A stretch of DNA of 64,000 nt from Spirochaetaceae bacterium (GCA_007693945.1 RECP01000068.1:1-64000); one strand, 5' to 3'; numbered from the stretch's first letter, positions 43,618 to 53,480 are shown. Numbers and translations are program-made. Notes: a model not told the origin generated them from the letters alone.

Positions 43618-44454
43618 ATGGCGGACAGGAAGACGGAGGCTGCAGGCGGGAACGCAAAACGGATACTGGTTACCGGGAGCACCGACGGCATCGGGCTGGC
43701 TACCGCTGTCGAGCTGGCCAGGCAGGGCCACGAGGTGATCATCCACGGCCGCAACGAAGAACGCGTCCGTCACGCTACGCAGCAACTGTGGGAGCGCGCC
43801 CCCGAGGCTGCGGTAGAAGCGGTCATCGGAGACTTTTCCAGTCTGCAGCAGGTCCGTCGAGTGGCCGAGGCGGTGCTGGCCAACAGTGACCGCCTGGACG
43901 CGCTGATCAACAACGCCGCGGTACTCACCAGAGAGCGGCGTGCCAGTCATGACGGTTATGAACTGACCTGGGCCGTAAACCATCTGGCGCCCTTTCTGCT
44001 TACCAACCTGTTGCTCGGCATGCTCAAGCAGAGCGCCCCGTCGCGGGTGATAAACGTCAGTTCGATGTCGCACACCAGCGGCCGTATCAACTTCGAAGAT
44101 CTCAATATGGAAGAGAGCTACGACGGCTATGAAGCCTACGCGGCCTCCAAGCTTGCCAATATCGTCTTCACCTATGAACTGGCCCGACGCACCACGCGCC
44201 TGGGAGTCAGCGCCAATGCACTCACACCCGGCGTGGTGCGTACCAAGCTGCTGCACGTCTACTTCTCGGGCGGCGTATCAACCGAGGAAGGCGCCGTAAC
44301 CTGCGTCTACCTCGCGGCCAGCCCCGATGTCGAGAACGTCTCGGGCGCCTATTTCTCTGACTGCAAGCGAGTCAAGTCTTCACCGTTGAGTCACGATCAG
44401 GGGCTTGCCGAGCAGTTGTGGGACGCCAGCAGCAAGATGGTCGGTTTGCGATAG
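43618..44454 (+). CDS. Short-chain dehydrogenase, retinol-dehydrogenase-like
   Basis: A 278-residue SDR. ILVTGSTDGIGLATAVELA is the nucleotide loop, VIIHGRNEERV suggests NADP use, LINNAAVLT is the NNAG strand, INVSSMSH holds the Ser and YEAYAASKLANIVF the Tyr-Lys pair. The NEALTPG-type segment reads NALTPGVVRTKL. The layout resembles retinol dehydrogenase and WW-domain oxidoreductase relatives, which in bacteria have unknown, often lipid-like carbonyl substrates. ATG 43618 is preferred over GTG 43615 since GAGGAG is six bases before it. Confidence 0.9.
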   Translation: MADRKTEAAGGNAKRILVTGSTDGIGLATAVELARQGHEVIIHGRNEERVRHATQQLWERAPEAAVEAVIGDFSSLQQVRRVAEAVLANSDRLDALINNAAVLTRERRASHDGYELTWAVNHLAPFLLTNLLLGMLKQSAPSRVINVSSMSHTSGRINFEDLNMEESYDGYEAYAASKLANIVFTYELARRTTRLGVSANALTPGVVRTKLLHVYFSGGVSTEEGAVTCVYLAASPDVENVSGAYFSDCKRVKSSPLSHDQGLAEQLWDASSKMVGLR

Positions 44455-44464
44455 GGTTGGCTGA

Positions 44465-46216
44465 TCAGTTCTCGGAGACCAGCAGCAGCACTTCGCACGC
44501 CTGCAGTGTCGGCAGCCCTACGGCGTTGCCCGCGTCCCGATGGGTTCCGAACAGCACGGTCCAGTTCCGCTCCGCAAACCGCTCACGTTCGGAGGGATGC
44601 AGGTAGCGCTGGAAATCGAGTACCCTGCGCAGGCCGAAGTTGAGAAACACCGCAATTGACGGCGAACCATCGTCGTGCTGCACGTCGCGGCGATAGGCCA
44701 GGATGTTGCGGGTGCCGGGTATCAGGAACGTGATTTCGCCAATCTGCAGCACGGCGTGCTTCTTGCGTGCGGCGATCAACGCCCGGTAGAAGTTCAGCAG
44801 CGAGCGCGGGTCTTCACGCTGTACTTCGACATTCCTGCGCACGCTGTTGCGCGGGATCGGCAGCCATGGACGGCGCCCGTGCTCGGTGAATCCGGCAAAC
44901 GGACTGGAGTCCCACTGCATCGGGGTCCGCTCGGGGTCACGGCCGAACTTGCGGATCGGCCAGGTCTTCTTGCCAAACGGATCCTGCAGATCCGAGCGTC
45001 TGATCGGCAGATTGTCCATACCGATCTCCTCGCCGTAGTAGAGAAACGGGGTGCCCTTGAGCGTCAGCAGCATCGCTGCCGCCACGCGTGCGCGCGCCTC
45101 GGTAAACAGCGGCTTCCTGTAGCGCCCGTAGTGGCGCGGCTGGTCGTGGTTGCTGAGCGTAAAATTGGGCCACGCGCCCGCGGGAATCGCGTCGTACCAG
45201 CGCATGATTGACTGATGAAATGCGCGTGCGCTCCACGGCTGATAGAGGAAGTCAAAATTGAATGCCATGTGCAGCTCGTCGTTGTTGTATCCGTGGAACT
45301 CGGCGGCAAGGCCGGCGTTCCTGCTGAAGACTTCGCCGACCAGAATACGCTCGTCGTTCGGCCTGCGGCGCGCATCCGGGGCGTACTCGTCGGTCAGGGT
45401 ACGCATCCGGCGGCAGATATCGTGGGTTTCGGGACGGTTGCGGTCGTAAATGTGTTCCTGGAACAGGTCGGGGCTCATGACCATACTCCACGGGTTCGAC
45501 CGGAACTGGTCGTCCTTGATGAACCAGTTGACAACGTCCAGCCGATAGCCGTCCACACCCAGATCGAGCCAGAAGCGCATCACGTCGTACATCGCCTCCC
45601 GCAGCTCGAGATTGCGCCAGTTGACTTCCGGCTGCGAGCGGGTGAAGGTGCCCAGGTAGTACTCGCGTGTCTGCCTGTGCCACCACCATGCACCCTTGAG
45701 TTCGAAGATGGCCAACCAGTTGTTGGGCTTGCGCGGGCGGCGGCGTTGGCCCAGCAGCCATCCGAACCGCGGAGGCCTGCCCGGGTGCCACAGGTACCAG
45801 TCGCGCCGCGGGCTATCTCTGCTGCTGCTGGCCTCGATGAACCACGGGTGCTGGTCGGAGGTGTGGTTGAGCACCAGGTCGATTATCACGCGTATGTTGC
45901 GCTTGTGGGCCTCCGTGAGCAGTGTCTTGAAGTCCTGGAGTGACCCGAACATCGCGTCGACGTCAGTGTAGTCCTTGATGTCGTAACCGAAATCGGTCAT
46001 CGGTGACGGGTAGAACGGCGATATCCACAGGGCGTCCACGCCAAGCGAGGCCGCATTCTGAGCGCCGTCGTTGAGATAGTCCAGGCGGCGGATGATGCCG
46101 GGCAGATCGCCGATGCCGTCACCGTTAGTGTCCTGGAAACTGCGCGGGTAGATCTGATAGAACACCGCCCGCTGCCACCACGGTACCTTGTGCAGATCAC
46201 GGATCCGGTTGCTCAT
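44465..46216 (-). CDS. GH13 alpha-glucosidase / oligo-1,6-glucosidase
   Basis: A 583-residue glycoside hydrolase of family 13. [21 protein letters not shown] is the classic alpha-glucosidase start; [28 protein letters not shown] (nucleophile Asp), ILVGEVFS (acid/base Glu) and LSNHDQPR (third Asp) form the catalytic set. No signal peptide, so it acts in the cytoplasm on imported maltose, isomaltose or similar. ATG 46216 is chosen over an open frame 35 codons longer, since a promoter lies in between. There is no Shine-Dalgarno site. Trehalose-type activity cannot be excluded. Confidence 0.93.
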   Translation of the reverse strand: MSNRIRDLHKVPWWQRAVFYQIYPRSFQDTNGDGIGDLPGIIRRLDYLNDGAQNAASLGVDALWISPFYPSPMTDFGYDIKDYTDVDAMFGSLQDFKTLLTEAHKRNIRVIIDLVLNHTSDQHPWFIEASSSRDSPRRDWYLWHPGRPPRFGWLLGQRRRPRKPNNWLAIFELKGAWWWHRQTREYYLGTFTRSQPEVNWRNLELREAMYDVMRFWLDLGVDGYRLDVVNWFIKDDQFRSNPWSMVMSPDLFQEHIYDRNRPETHDICRRMRTLTDEYAPDARRRPNDERILVGEVFSRNAGLAAEFHGYNNDELHMAFNFDFLYQPWSARAFHQSIMRWYDAIPAGAWPNFTLSNHDQPRHYGRYRKPLFTEARARVAAAMLLTLKGTPFLYYGEEIGMDNLPIRRSDLQDPFGKKTWPIRKFGRDPERTPMQWDSSPFAGFTEHGRRPWLPIPRNSVRRNVEVQREDPRSLLNFYRALIAARKKHAVLQIGEITFLIPGTRNILAYRRDVQHDDGSPSIAVFLNFGLRRVLDFQRYLHPSERERFAERNWTVLFGTHRDAGNAVGLPTLQACEVLLLVSEN

Positions 46217-46223
46217 GTACCGT

Positions 46224-46252
46224 ACTATACTGCCGGTGAACGGTTGTGTCAC
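46224..46252 (-). promoter_or_regulatory. Promoter of the GH13 gene, leaderless configuration
   Basis: On the minus strand GTGACA (46252-46247, five of six), a 17-base spacer and TATAGT (46229-46224, five of six). Seven bases separate the -10 from the ATG at 46216, so the transcript should start at or one base before the A of the ATG. Confidence 0.65.
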
Positions 46253-46305
46253 CAGCGCCGATGATCGTTGTTTTACAGTAGTACGAACCGGAGGACAATA
46301 GAACG

Positions 46306-46731
46306 ATGAAGTCGATTGCATTCATCGCGGTACTGGCGGCAGTGAGTGCCGCGGTGCTGAGTGCCGACGTGATGGCGCGCGGCGATATGCGAGCACGTAC
46401 GGTTGACGGGCGCGAGGTGATTCTGCGTGCCGACCGAACCTGGCACTTCGCCGGAGAGTCTCCAACGCGGCGTCGGGTTAACCTGGTGCTGGACGAGCTT
46501 CCGGCGGATCTGCGGCACCTGGTCGATCTGCCGCCGTGGCTGCTCGAGGACAGCCTGCGCTCTTATGCGTTGCTGCTTGATTCGGCTCTGCCGGGCGGCG
46601 AAATGACGGAGCTGGTCCGCTACCTGGGCGCGCTCACGCCGCAGGCCGCCGAGGAGGTGCGCCTTCAGAGTGGCGGCAACCGGGACACCGAAAGTCTCGC
46701 GGTCCTCCTCGGGCGGTTGACGCGACTATAG
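46306..46731 (+). CDS. Small secreted protein
   Basis: A 141-residue protein with a signal peptide at 1-25 (MKSIAFIAVLAAVSAAVLSADVMA). The mature start RARTVDGREVILRADRTWHF is a short beta motif (TVDGREV-x-DRTW) seen in many small exported proteins of unknown role; the rest is helical and Leu-rich. GGAGG lies 13 bases before the ATG, a little far. Divergent from the GH13 gene; its end overlaps the convergent outer-membrane gene by six bases. Confidence 0.72.
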   Translation: MKSIAFIAVLAAVSAAVLSADVMARGDMRARTVDGREVILRADRTWHFAGESPTRRRVNLVLDELPADLRHLVDLPPWLLEDSLRSYALLLDSALPGGEMTELVRYLGALTPQAAEEVRLQSGGNRDTESLAVLLGRLTRL

Positions 46732-47712
46732 CTGGACCCGTGCTCCCACGGTTCCCACAAAGTTCTCACCGAGAATATCGTAGCCCAGACCCAGATCCAG
46801 CCGCAGCAGCATGATGTTGACCGACGTGCCGCCGAACAGCCTGAACGACCAGCCGCTCACATTGCTGGTGACGCTGATTTCCTTGCCGTCAACGTCAATG
46901 CCGGCGTCCTCGAGCTCGTCGGTGTTACTGAAGTTGCCCTTGAGACCGCCACCAGCGCTCGAGACTCCATAGGCTGCCCCGAATCCGGCGTAGGGCGTCA
47001 GGATGATGAAGCTCTTGGAGATCTGGGCCTTGAGGTCGATGACGCTGGTCTCCCACTCCAGGAAGGCGTCCGCGCTGCCGGTCAATTCGGCATCGTCGAC
47101 TCCGTCAACCTCGATCACGTAGCTGTCCTTGACCACTTCCGGCACCAGGATTCGTCCGCGCATGTAGTTGTAGCCGACGCCCAGCGAGATATTCGGCAGC
47201 AGCACACTCTGTTGAACAAGCGCGTAGCGGACGTCGCCGCCTGCCAGCAGATAGTCCATTTTGAGGTCGCCGGCGTTGAGGCCGCCGCTGCCGAGAGTTC
47301 CAAACTTCACTCCGAAGTCAAACGGAAACACGATGCCACCGATACGGGCGTCGATGGTATAGGCCGGATTGGGAACGCCGAAGCTATCGAAGTTCCTGAT
47401 CTCGCCTGGTACGCTGATTTCCAGTTGGTCAAACAGCGACTCCACGGTCCCGTACGGAATAGTCGCCGCTCCGACGGTCAGGCCCAGACCGATATTGGGG
47501 GGCACCCGCAGAAGCTGCCCGATGTAGGCGTCCGAGGTGTTGTTGCCGATTGTAGTGGTCAGCGGCAGCGAACTCGCCATGTCGTCGGCGAAATCCCGAA
47601 ACGCTTTCTTGAACTCGCCTGATGTGATGTCGGCCTGCGCCGGCGCAACGGCTGCGGCGAAGACCAGCAGCAGTCCGGTTGCAAGGACTACGGCTAATGT
47701 TCTGTTCTTCAT
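46726..47712 (-). CDS. Predicted outer-membrane beta-barrel protein (first of a pair)
   Basis: A 328-residue exported protein with signal peptide MKNRTLAVVLATGLLLVFAAAVAPAQA, a helical segment (FKKAFRDFADDMASSLPL) and about ten amphipathic strands (IGLGLTVGAATIP, YMRGRILVPEV, LDLGLGYDIL, VGTVGARVQL), ending in a strand as outer-membrane proteins do. ATG 47712 follows AAGGAGAG at eight bases. It resembles in layout the next gene upstream (47892-48995), from which it is separated by a terminator, so the two look like diverged copies under separate control. Function unknown. Confidence 0.78.
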   Translation of the reverse strand: MKNRTLAVVLATGLLLVFAAAVAPAQADITSGEFKKAFRDFADDMASSLPLTTTIGNNTSDAYIGQLLRVPPNIGLGLTVGAATIPYGTVESLFDQLEISVPGEIRNFDSFGVPNPAYTIDARIGGIVFPFDFGVKFGTLGSGGLNAGDLKMDYLLAGGDVRYALVQQSVLLPNISLGVGYNYMRGRILVPEVVKDSYVIEVDGVDDAELTGSADAFLEWETSVIDLKAQISKSFIILTPYAGFGAAYGVSSAGGGLKGNFSNTDELEDAGIDVDGKEISVTSNVSGWSFRLFGGTSVNIMLLRLDLGLGYDILGENFVGTVGARVQL

Positions 47713-47800
47713 CGTCAACTCTCCTTCAACAAGAGTACGGAACGCGCACTGAGAACGCTACCAAAGGTAGCACGCCGCCGCCTGTTTCACCGTTATGGGC

Positions 47801-47828
47801 AAAAAAACAGCCCGCCGAAGCGAGCTGT
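47801..47828 (-). terminator. Rho-independent terminator with UUCG tetraloop
   Basis: On the minus strand ACAGCTCGC, loop TTCG, GCGGGCTGT, then seven T residues (47807-47801): a nine-pair stem with one G-U pair. It ends the transcript of the 47892-48995 gene and stops it from reaching the next outer-membrane gene. Confidence 0.92.
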
Positions 47829-47891
47829 ACGTCCGCGTCCATCGATCCGGAGCGGTCGGCGTTGGCGGTCTTGCCGCCACGCCTCGGGCGC

Positions 47892-48995
47892 TCAGAACAC
47901 CAGCCCGACGTTGACGCCGGCCATCAGGCTGTTGCCCTCTTTGTCAAAATAGTACATCAGCGGGAAGTCGATCTTGACCGGTCCCAGATTGAGTCCCAGG
48001 CCGGCGGTCAACCGCGGCCTCACGAGCTCGGGCCCGTCGCCCTTGGTACCGGCATCCACGGATGCCGATCCGGGGATTACTTCGACGTCCGTTGTATCGC
48101 CATCCAGTGTTACCGGACTCTCGATACCGAGTGTGATCTCGGAGTTGCCGAAGCTGAGGTCAACACCGCCGCCGACGTTGACGTCCAACAGCCAGAGCAG
48201 ACGCAGGCCGGTGGTTGCTTCCAGCGGAACGACAATTGCGTCCGACGTGATCCTGGCGGTAATCACGGGCTCCACCGTCATTTCGAACTCCGGAGACCCT
48301 CCGCCCTGAACCGTCTCAGTGACCTGATCGAAGTCCAGATCGAGCGACAGTTCGTTGCGCTGATACATGACCCCCGTTCCCACCGATAGACCGCGCCATC
48401 TCAGGAAGCCGACGCGCGTGGCCCGGCTCTCTATCAGGCGGTAGTTGGCCAGCAGCCCGACACTCAGCGCGTTGTACGTCACGCCGTCGGCAATCACGCC
48501 GTCGGCCACATCGGCGTAGCCGATCTTGACGTTGGCATACAGGCGGTCGGAGATGAACCGCGGCCGGAAGCCGAACGAGGCCACTATCGGCTGCAGCGCT
48601 GCGCCGGCGTACAGGTCGCCTTCTTCGACCTGGTCGGTAATCTCTCTGATGATCGCCGGATCGGTTGTGTACAGCGAAGCCGCCACTCCCGCACCAATCA
48701 CAACCGCAAACCGCTGGTAATCGATGAAGGACCGCTGGGTGCCGATGTGCGTTGCGGTTGCCCCCGCATCCGACAGGCCCTGCGCCAGCAGCGGCAGATC
48801 GTAGTATTGCCCGATCTCCGCGTCTATGTCCTGCTCGAAATCCGCTATGGCAGCGTCGATGTCAGCCTGCAAAGCGTCGATCCAGGGTGCAGTTCCAATG
48901 ACCCTCGGCGCCACAATCGTCACCTGACTCCAGGCCGGTACCGCCGCCGTCATCAGCATCAGTGCCAGCACGCCACAGCTCACTCGCTTCTTCAT
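47892..48995 (-). CDS. Predicted outer-membrane beta-barrel protein (second of a pair)
   Basis: A 367-residue exported protein: signal peptide MKKRVSCGVLALMLMTAAVPAWS, a helical N-terminal part (ALQADIDAAIADFEQDIDAEIGQYYDLPLLAQGL) and many strands ending MAGVNVGLVF. The short helical plug before the barrel and the LPLL..GLS..A segment parallel the neighbouring protein. GGGAGGACGGG before ATG 48995 decides the start; the open frame runs 69 codons further. A good terminator follows it. Transport or adhesion role unknown. Confidence 0.78.
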   Translation of the reverse strand: MKKRVSCGVLALMLMTAAVPAWSQVTIVAPRVIGTAPWIDALQADIDAAIADFEQDIDAEIGQYYDLPLLAQGLSDAGATATHIGTQRSFIDYQRFAVVIGAGVAASLYTTDPAIIREITDQVEEGDLYAGAALQPIVASFGFRPRFISDRLYANVKIGYADVADGVIADGVTYNALSVGLLANYRLIESRATRVGFLRWRGLSVGTGVMYQRNELSLDLDFDQVTETVQGGGSPEFEMTVEPVITARITSDAIVVPLEATTGLRLLWLLDVNVGGGVDLSFGNSEITLGIESPVTLDGDTTDVEVIPGSASVDAGTKGDGPELVRPRLTAGLGLNLGPVKIDFPLMYYFDKEGNSLMAGVNVGLVF

Positions 48996-49086
48996 CCCGT
49001 CCTCCCGTTCTGCTATCGTTTTTTTACTTTCCCGGTGACGCTGCGAGTATACCACGCTCTGCTCCAAAAACCGCAATGCATCACCA

Positions 49087-49118
49087 CAAAAGAAAGCCCC
49101 GGCAGGAGAAACCGGGGC
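49087..49118 (-). terminator. Rho-independent terminator after glnA
   Basis: On the minus strand GCCCCGG (49118-49112), a nine-base loop, CCGGGGC (49102-49096), then TTTCTTTT. It lies about 120 bases past the glnA stop and serves that gene. Confidence 0.85.
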
Positions 49119-49235
49119 AAGAGGGTTGACTGAAGCGCTGCGCAGCGTGCGCTCCCGCAACGCGTCAGCCTGCAGGGTATAAACGGCGGCAGGAGGCAAC
49201 AACCGCCATATCTACACCGCGGCGGGGCCGCGATG

Positions 49236-50660
49236 TCAGATATCGTAATAGAGTGCGAACTCCCACGGATGGGGCCGCAGATCGAGCGCCAGGACTTCGT
49301 TGGTCAGCTTGTAGTCTATCCAGGTCTCGATTACGTCGGGAGTGAAGACGTCTCCCTTCAGCAGGAAGTCGTGGTCTCGCTCCAGGCTTTCCAGCGCTCC
49401 GCGCAGCGTTCCGGGTGTCTTTTCGACCTTGGCGGCTTCCTGCGGCGGCAGATCGTAGATGTCCTTGTCCAGCGGCTCGCCGGGCTGGATCTTGTTCTGG
49501 ATGCCGTCGATAGCGGCCATCATCATGGCCGAGAACGCCAGGTACGGGTTGCACGACGGGTCGGGACAGCGGAACTCAAAGCGCTTGGCCTTCTCGGAGT
49601 TGGAATACATCGGGATGCGGACCGCGGCGCTGCGGTTGCGGCGCGAGTAGGCCAGATTGACCGGAGCCTCGAATCCGGGGACCAGCCGCTTGTAGCTGTT
49701 GGTGGTCGGGTTGGTGAACGCCAGAACCGCCGGCGCGTGCTTCAGCAGCCCGCCGATTGCGTACAGTGCGGTTTCCGAGAGACCCGCATAGCCGTCGCCG
49801 TAGAACAGGTTCTTGCCGCCTTTCCAGAACGACATGTGTACGTGCATACCGCTGCCGTTGTCATTCCACAGCGGCTTGGGCATGAACGTGACGGTCTTGC
49901 CGTGCTTGCGCGCCGTGTTCTTGACGATGTACTTGTACTTCAGCATGCTGTCGGCCATCATCACCATCGGCGCAAAGCGCATATCGATTTCGCACTGTCC
50001 GCCGGTGGCGACCTCGTGGTGATGCGCTTCGACCGGTATGCCGATGGACTGCATTGCCAGTACCATCTCGCTGCGGATGTCCTGCATGCTGTCGCTCGGA
50101 GCTACCGGAAAGTAGCCTTCCTTGTAGCGCGGTTTGTAGCCCAGATTGGGTCCCTCATCGCGGCCGGTGTTCCAGCGTCCTTCGGTGGAATCGACAAAAT
50201 AGAAGCCGGAGTGTTCGTTCTGTTCAAAACGCACATCGTCAAAGATGAAAAACTCGGCTTCCGGCCCGACGAAGACGGTATCTGCCACACCCACTGATTT
50301 GATGTAGTTCTCGGCCTTGCGCGCGATATTGCGCGGATCGCGGGTGTAGTCTTCGCCGGTGATGGGATCGCAGATGTTGCAGGTCAGCACGATAGTCCTG
50401 TGGGCCGTGAAGGGGTCAATGAAGGCGGTTTCGGGCACCGGTTTGACCAGCATGTCGGACTCGTTGATTGCCTGCCAGCCGCGGATACTCGACCCGTCGA
50501 AACCAAGACCTTCGGCGAACATGTCCTCGCTGAACTCGGTAGCGGGAATCGAGAAGTGCTGCCACATCCCCGGGAAATCCATAAACCGGAAGTCGACAAT
50601 TTCGACTTTCTCTCTCTCCATCAGTGCCATTACGTCTTTGGCTGTTCTTTCAGTACTCAC
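49236..50660 (-). CDS. glnA: Type I glutamine synthetase
   Basis: A 474-residue GSI enzyme, joining ammonia to glutamate with ATP as a cytoplasmic dodecamer. [46 protein letters not shown] and [23 protein letters not shown] are active-site segments. [11 protein letters not shown] holds the Tyr that is adenylylated in the GSI-beta type, so control by adenylyltransferase GlnE is expected. GTG start with AAGGAG nine bases before it. A sigma-54-like promoter lies about 85 bases upstream and a terminator follows. Confidence 0.98.
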   Translation of the reverse strand: MSTERTAKDVMALMEREKVEIVDFRFMDFPGMWQHFSIPATEFSEDMFAEGLGFDGSSIRGWQAINESDMLVKPVPETAFIDPFTAHRTIVLTCNICDPITGEDYTRDPRNIARKAENYIKSVGVADTVFVGPEAEFFIFDDVRFEQNEHSGFYFVDSTEGRWNTGRDEGPNLGYKPRYKEGYFPVAPSDSMQDIRSEMVLAMQSIGIPVEAHHHEVATGGQCEIDMRFAPMVMMADSMLKYKYIVKNTARKHGKTVTFMPKPLWNDNGSGMHVHMSFWKGGKNLFYGDGYAGLSETALYAIGGLLKHAPAVLAFTNPTTNSYKRLVPGFEAPVNLAYSRRNRSAAVRIPMYSNSEKAKRFEFRCPDPSCNPYLAFSAMMMAAIDGIQNKIQPGEPLDKDIYDLPPQEAAKVEKTPGTLRGALESLERDHDFLLKGDVFTPDVIETWIDYKLTNEVLALDLRPHPWEFALYYDI

Positions 50661-50744
50661 TTCGCTGTCTCCTTGACTCGTGTTGTTGCGCGGGATGCTC
50701 TCCTCTCAATTCCCGCAGAATGAGTGTCAAACTACGGCTTACTA

Positions 50745-50760
50745 TACAAATTGTGTGCCA
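50745..50760 (-). promoter_or_regulatory. Sigma-54-like promoter upstream of glnA
   Basis: The minus strand reads TGGCACACAATTTGTA, which matches the -24/-12 consensus TGGCACR-N4-TTGCW in sequence and spacing with one mismatch (GT for GC at -12). The start would be near 50732, about 70 bases before glnA. An overlapping TATAGT could be a sigma-70 -10 box. The rest of the gap 50661-51033 holds the pepT promoter and no other recognisable element. Confidence 0.5.
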
Positions 50761-50996
50761 TCAATGCGAGATGGTCTGTAAGAGGCGCTATGTAAAGGAA
50801 TTACCATTCCCGGATCGTGATTCTGTCCCACGAATGCCGCAACATACCGGTTCTCAAGGTACATAAACGTAGGATTTATCCTTCAGTATTTACGATGATG
50901 TAGGATTGATTTGCCCGGCAAACGAAGCAGCAGGTTTGCATCACGCATAGTACGTGGATGACAGCGCTGCACGGCCGGCCGCGCTGCGGACGATCT

Positions 50997-51025
50997 TTGA
51001 CAGCCGCTCCGCTTTGCCGTAGTAT
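50997..51025 (+). promoter_or_regulatory. Promoter of pepT, leaderless configuration
   Basis: TTGACA (50997-51002, perfect), a 17-base spacer and TAGTAT (51020-51025, four of six). The ATG at 51034 is eight bases after the -10 box, so transcription should start within a base or two of it. The upstream GTG at 51028 falls before the expected transcript start and cannot be used. Confidence 0.65.
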
Positions 51026-51033
51026 CGGTGTCC

Positions 51034-52335
51034 ATGGAAACAGTGCACGATATGCAGCGTGACCGCGCCTGGTTCGAGGCTGAGCTGCTGCAGCGCTTTC
51101 TGCGCTACGCTTCGATTCATACGACCTCCGACCGGCACAGCACCAACCGGCCGTCGAGCGCAGGTCAGCTCGATCTGTGCGACGTTCTGGCCGCCGAACT
51201 GGCCGAGCTTGGTGCAGGCGACGTTTACCGCGACGCTTCCACCGGCTGCATTGTGGCACGCATTCCCGCCCGGCGTGCCGGCGCACCCGGTCCCGGCCGC
51301 GATCCGCACAACGACTGCGACACAACCATCGGCTTCATGGCCCACGTCGATACGGCGCCTGACTTCCCGGGTCAAGGCGTCAAGCCGCAGGTAATCCGCG
51401 ACTATGACGGTGGCGATGTAACGCTGACCGGTTCCGGGCACATGCTGCGCCCGGCCGACTACCCGGCGCTGAGTGACTACGTCGGCGACACGCTCATCAC
51501 CAGTGACGGAACCACACTGCTCGGTGCCGATGACAAGGCCGGCGTCGCCGAGATCATGACGGCGCTGGCGTGGTTTACCGCTCACCCCGACGCGGAGCAC
51601 GGGCCGCTGGAGATCATCTTCACCACTGATGAAGAAGTTGGCCGGGGCATGGACAACTTCCCCGTCGAGCAGTCCCGGGCGCGCTACTGCTACACGGTGG
51701 ACGGCGGCGATGAAGGCAGCGTGGAAGCTGAATGCTTTACGGCCTATCACGCCAGGGTGACCTTCTGCGGCTACGCCATTCACCCCGGTCAGGCGCGCGG
51801 CAAGATGGTCAACCCGGTCAGCATGGCAGCCAGGTTTGTGACAATGCTGCCGCAGAGCGAGAGCCCCGAAGCCACCGACGGCCGTTACGGCTTCTACTGT
51901 CCTATAGAACTGAGCGCCGGACTCTCAGACGCCACGCTGCAGCTGCTGCTGCGCGATTTTGAGCTGGAGGAAATCGAACGGCGAATTGCCGCGCTCAAGG
52001 CAATTGCCGCGGCGGTCGAGGCCGCCTACCCCGGAGGCAGCGTACGCGTTGAGGCGGAGCAGCAATACCTCAATATGCGTGACATCGTGCGCGACCATCC
52101 GCTGGTGACCGATATGCTCGACCGCGCCATCCGCGCCACCGGTATTGAACCCCGGTGGCACAGCATCCGTGGTGGTACCGACGGGTCGCGATTCACGCAG
52201 ATGGGCGTGCCGACTCCCAACATATTCAGCGGGGCGCAGAACATGCACAGCCGTTATGAGTGGATTGCGCTTCGATCGATGGTGCGCGCGGCCAAGACGG
52301 TGATCAACCTGGCACAGTACTGGTCTCAGACGTAG
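51034..52335 (+). CDS. pepT: Peptidase T (tripeptide aminopeptidase)
   Basis: A 433-residue M20 metallopeptidase that removes N-terminal residues from tripeptides in the cytoplasm. GFMAHVDTAPD and LLGADDKAGVAE carry zinc ligands His and Asp, TTDEEVGRGMD the catalytic and bridging Glu, VDGGDEG another ligand region, and NIFSGAQNMHSRYEW the last His. IRGGTDGSRFTQMGVPTPN is also typical of PepT. Length is normal. The start is set by the promoter position. Its end overlaps the convergent alr gene by ten bases. Confidence 0.96.
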   Translation: METVHDMQRDRAWFEAELLQRFLRYASIHTTSDRHSTNRPSSAGQLDLCDVLAAELAELGAGDVYRDASTGCIVARIPARRAGAPGPGRDPHNDCDTTIGFMAHVDTAPDFPGQGVKPQVIRDYDGGDVTLTGSGHMLRPADYPALSDYVGDTLITSDGTTLLGADDKAGVAEIMTALAWFTAHPDAEHGPLEIIFTTDEEVGRGMDNFPVEQSRARYCYTVDGGDEGSVEAECFTAYHARVTFCGYAIHPGQARGKMVNPVSMAARFVTMLPQSESPEATDGRYGFYCPIELSAGLSDATLQLLLRDFELEEIERRIAALKAIAAAVEAAYPGGSVRVEAEQQYLNMRDIVRDHPLVTDMLDRAIRATGIEPRWHSIRGGTDGSRFTQMGVPTPNIFSGAQNMHSRYEWIALRSMVRAAKTVINLAQYWSQT

Positions 52336-53474
52336 ATCCGCGGCACGCGTTTGCTGACCCAGCAGGTAACCTCGTAGGGAATGGTACCCAGCAGCCCGGC
52401 GATTTCTTCGGCGTCCGGCCCCGCCGGGTCGGGGCCGAAGAGCACCACCTCGTCCTCGCGTTGAACCCTGGCATCCGGGCCGACGTCAATCATGAACTGG
52501 TCCATGCAGACGCGTCCGGCAATTGGCGCGCGGTAGCTGCGGCCGCTCGCACGCTCATGCACAAGTACCTGGCCGCGATTGGAAAGCAGGCGGTTGTAGC
52601 CGTCGGCGTAGCCCAGCGGCAGCGTGGCGATGGTAGTGGCGCGCTGTGCGCGGTAGGTCATACCGTACGAAATAGGGGCTCCGGCCTCCACTTTCTTGAC
52701 AAACGAGATCCGTGAGCGCAGTTCCATGACCGGCTTCAGCTCGAGGCTGCGCGGCTGTTCATCGGAGGGATAGTACCCGTAGACCGAGATGCCCGGCCGC
52801 AGCATGTCGAACCAGGATTCCGGGTGGCCGATCACGGCGCCCGAATTGGCTGCGTGCACGATCCCCGGCTCAATGCCTGCCGAGCGAATGGCGGCTACAG
52901 CCGCGGCAAAGCGCGCGGTCTGCTCACGAGTGGGGCCATTATCGGCGCCGTCCGCCAGCGGGAAGTGCGTCGCGACGCCCGCCAGCGTTACCCCGCGCAT
53001 AGCGATAATTTCACGGGCGACGGCGGCGGCGTCCGCCGGACGACAACCGATCCTGCCCATACCGCTGTCGATTTTGAGGTGCACCGCGACCGACGCTCCG
53101 AGGCGATGGGCGGCATCGGACAGCAGCTCGGTGTAGTGCCGGTCGGCCACAAACGGTGTAAGCCGGTTGCGTACCAGCGCTTCGATCTCCTCGTCGGCGG
53201 CCAGGCCGTACAGCAGAATGGGCGCTTCGATGCCGCCCGCCCGCAGCGTTGCGCCTTCCTCCACCGTGGCGACCCCCAGGTGCGTGCAGCCCTCCTGCAG
53301 AGCGACGGCCGCCACCTGGACGCTTCCGTGACCGTAGGCGTCGGCCTTGACCGCGACGCACATCTGCGGCGCGGTGCCGTGGGCGGCAGTCGAGGCCCGC
53401 TCAACGTGCCCGCGCAGCCGGCGCAGGTTGAAGCGCAGGTTTTCCAGGTGCACAATCGCTCGTGTGGCTCTCAT
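52326..53474 (-). CDS. alr: Alanine racemase
   Basis: A 382-residue PLP enzyme that makes D-alanine for peptidoglycan. CVAVKADAYGHG holds the cofactor Lys, ISYGMTYRA the opposite-face Tyr, HLKIDSGMGRIGCRP and PLGYADGYNR the conserved barrel segments, and GRVCMDQFMIDV the late motif. Normal length. The ATG at 53474 has no Shine-Dalgarno site; TACTAT lies six bases upstream. Divergent from the DMT transporter gene. Confidence 0.97.
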   Translation of the reverse strand: MRATRAIVHLENLRFNLRRLRGHVERASTAAHGTAPQMCVAVKADAYGHGSVQVAAVALQEGCTHLGVATVEEGATLRAGGIEAPILLYGLAADEEIEALVRNRLTPFVADRHYTELLSDAAHRLGASVAVHLKIDSGMGRIGCRPADAAAVAREIIAMRGVTLAGVATHFPLADGADNGPTREQTARFAAAVAAIRSAGIEPGIVHAANSGAVIGHPESWFDMLRPGISVYGYYPSDEQPRSLELKPVMELRSRISFVKKVEAGAPISYGMTYRAQRATTIATLPLGYADGYNRLLSNRGQVLVHERASGRSYRAPIAGRVCMDQFMIDVGPDARVQREDEVVLFGPDPAGPDAEEIAGLLGTIPYEVTCWVSKRVPRIYV

Positions 53475-53480
53475 GCACCC

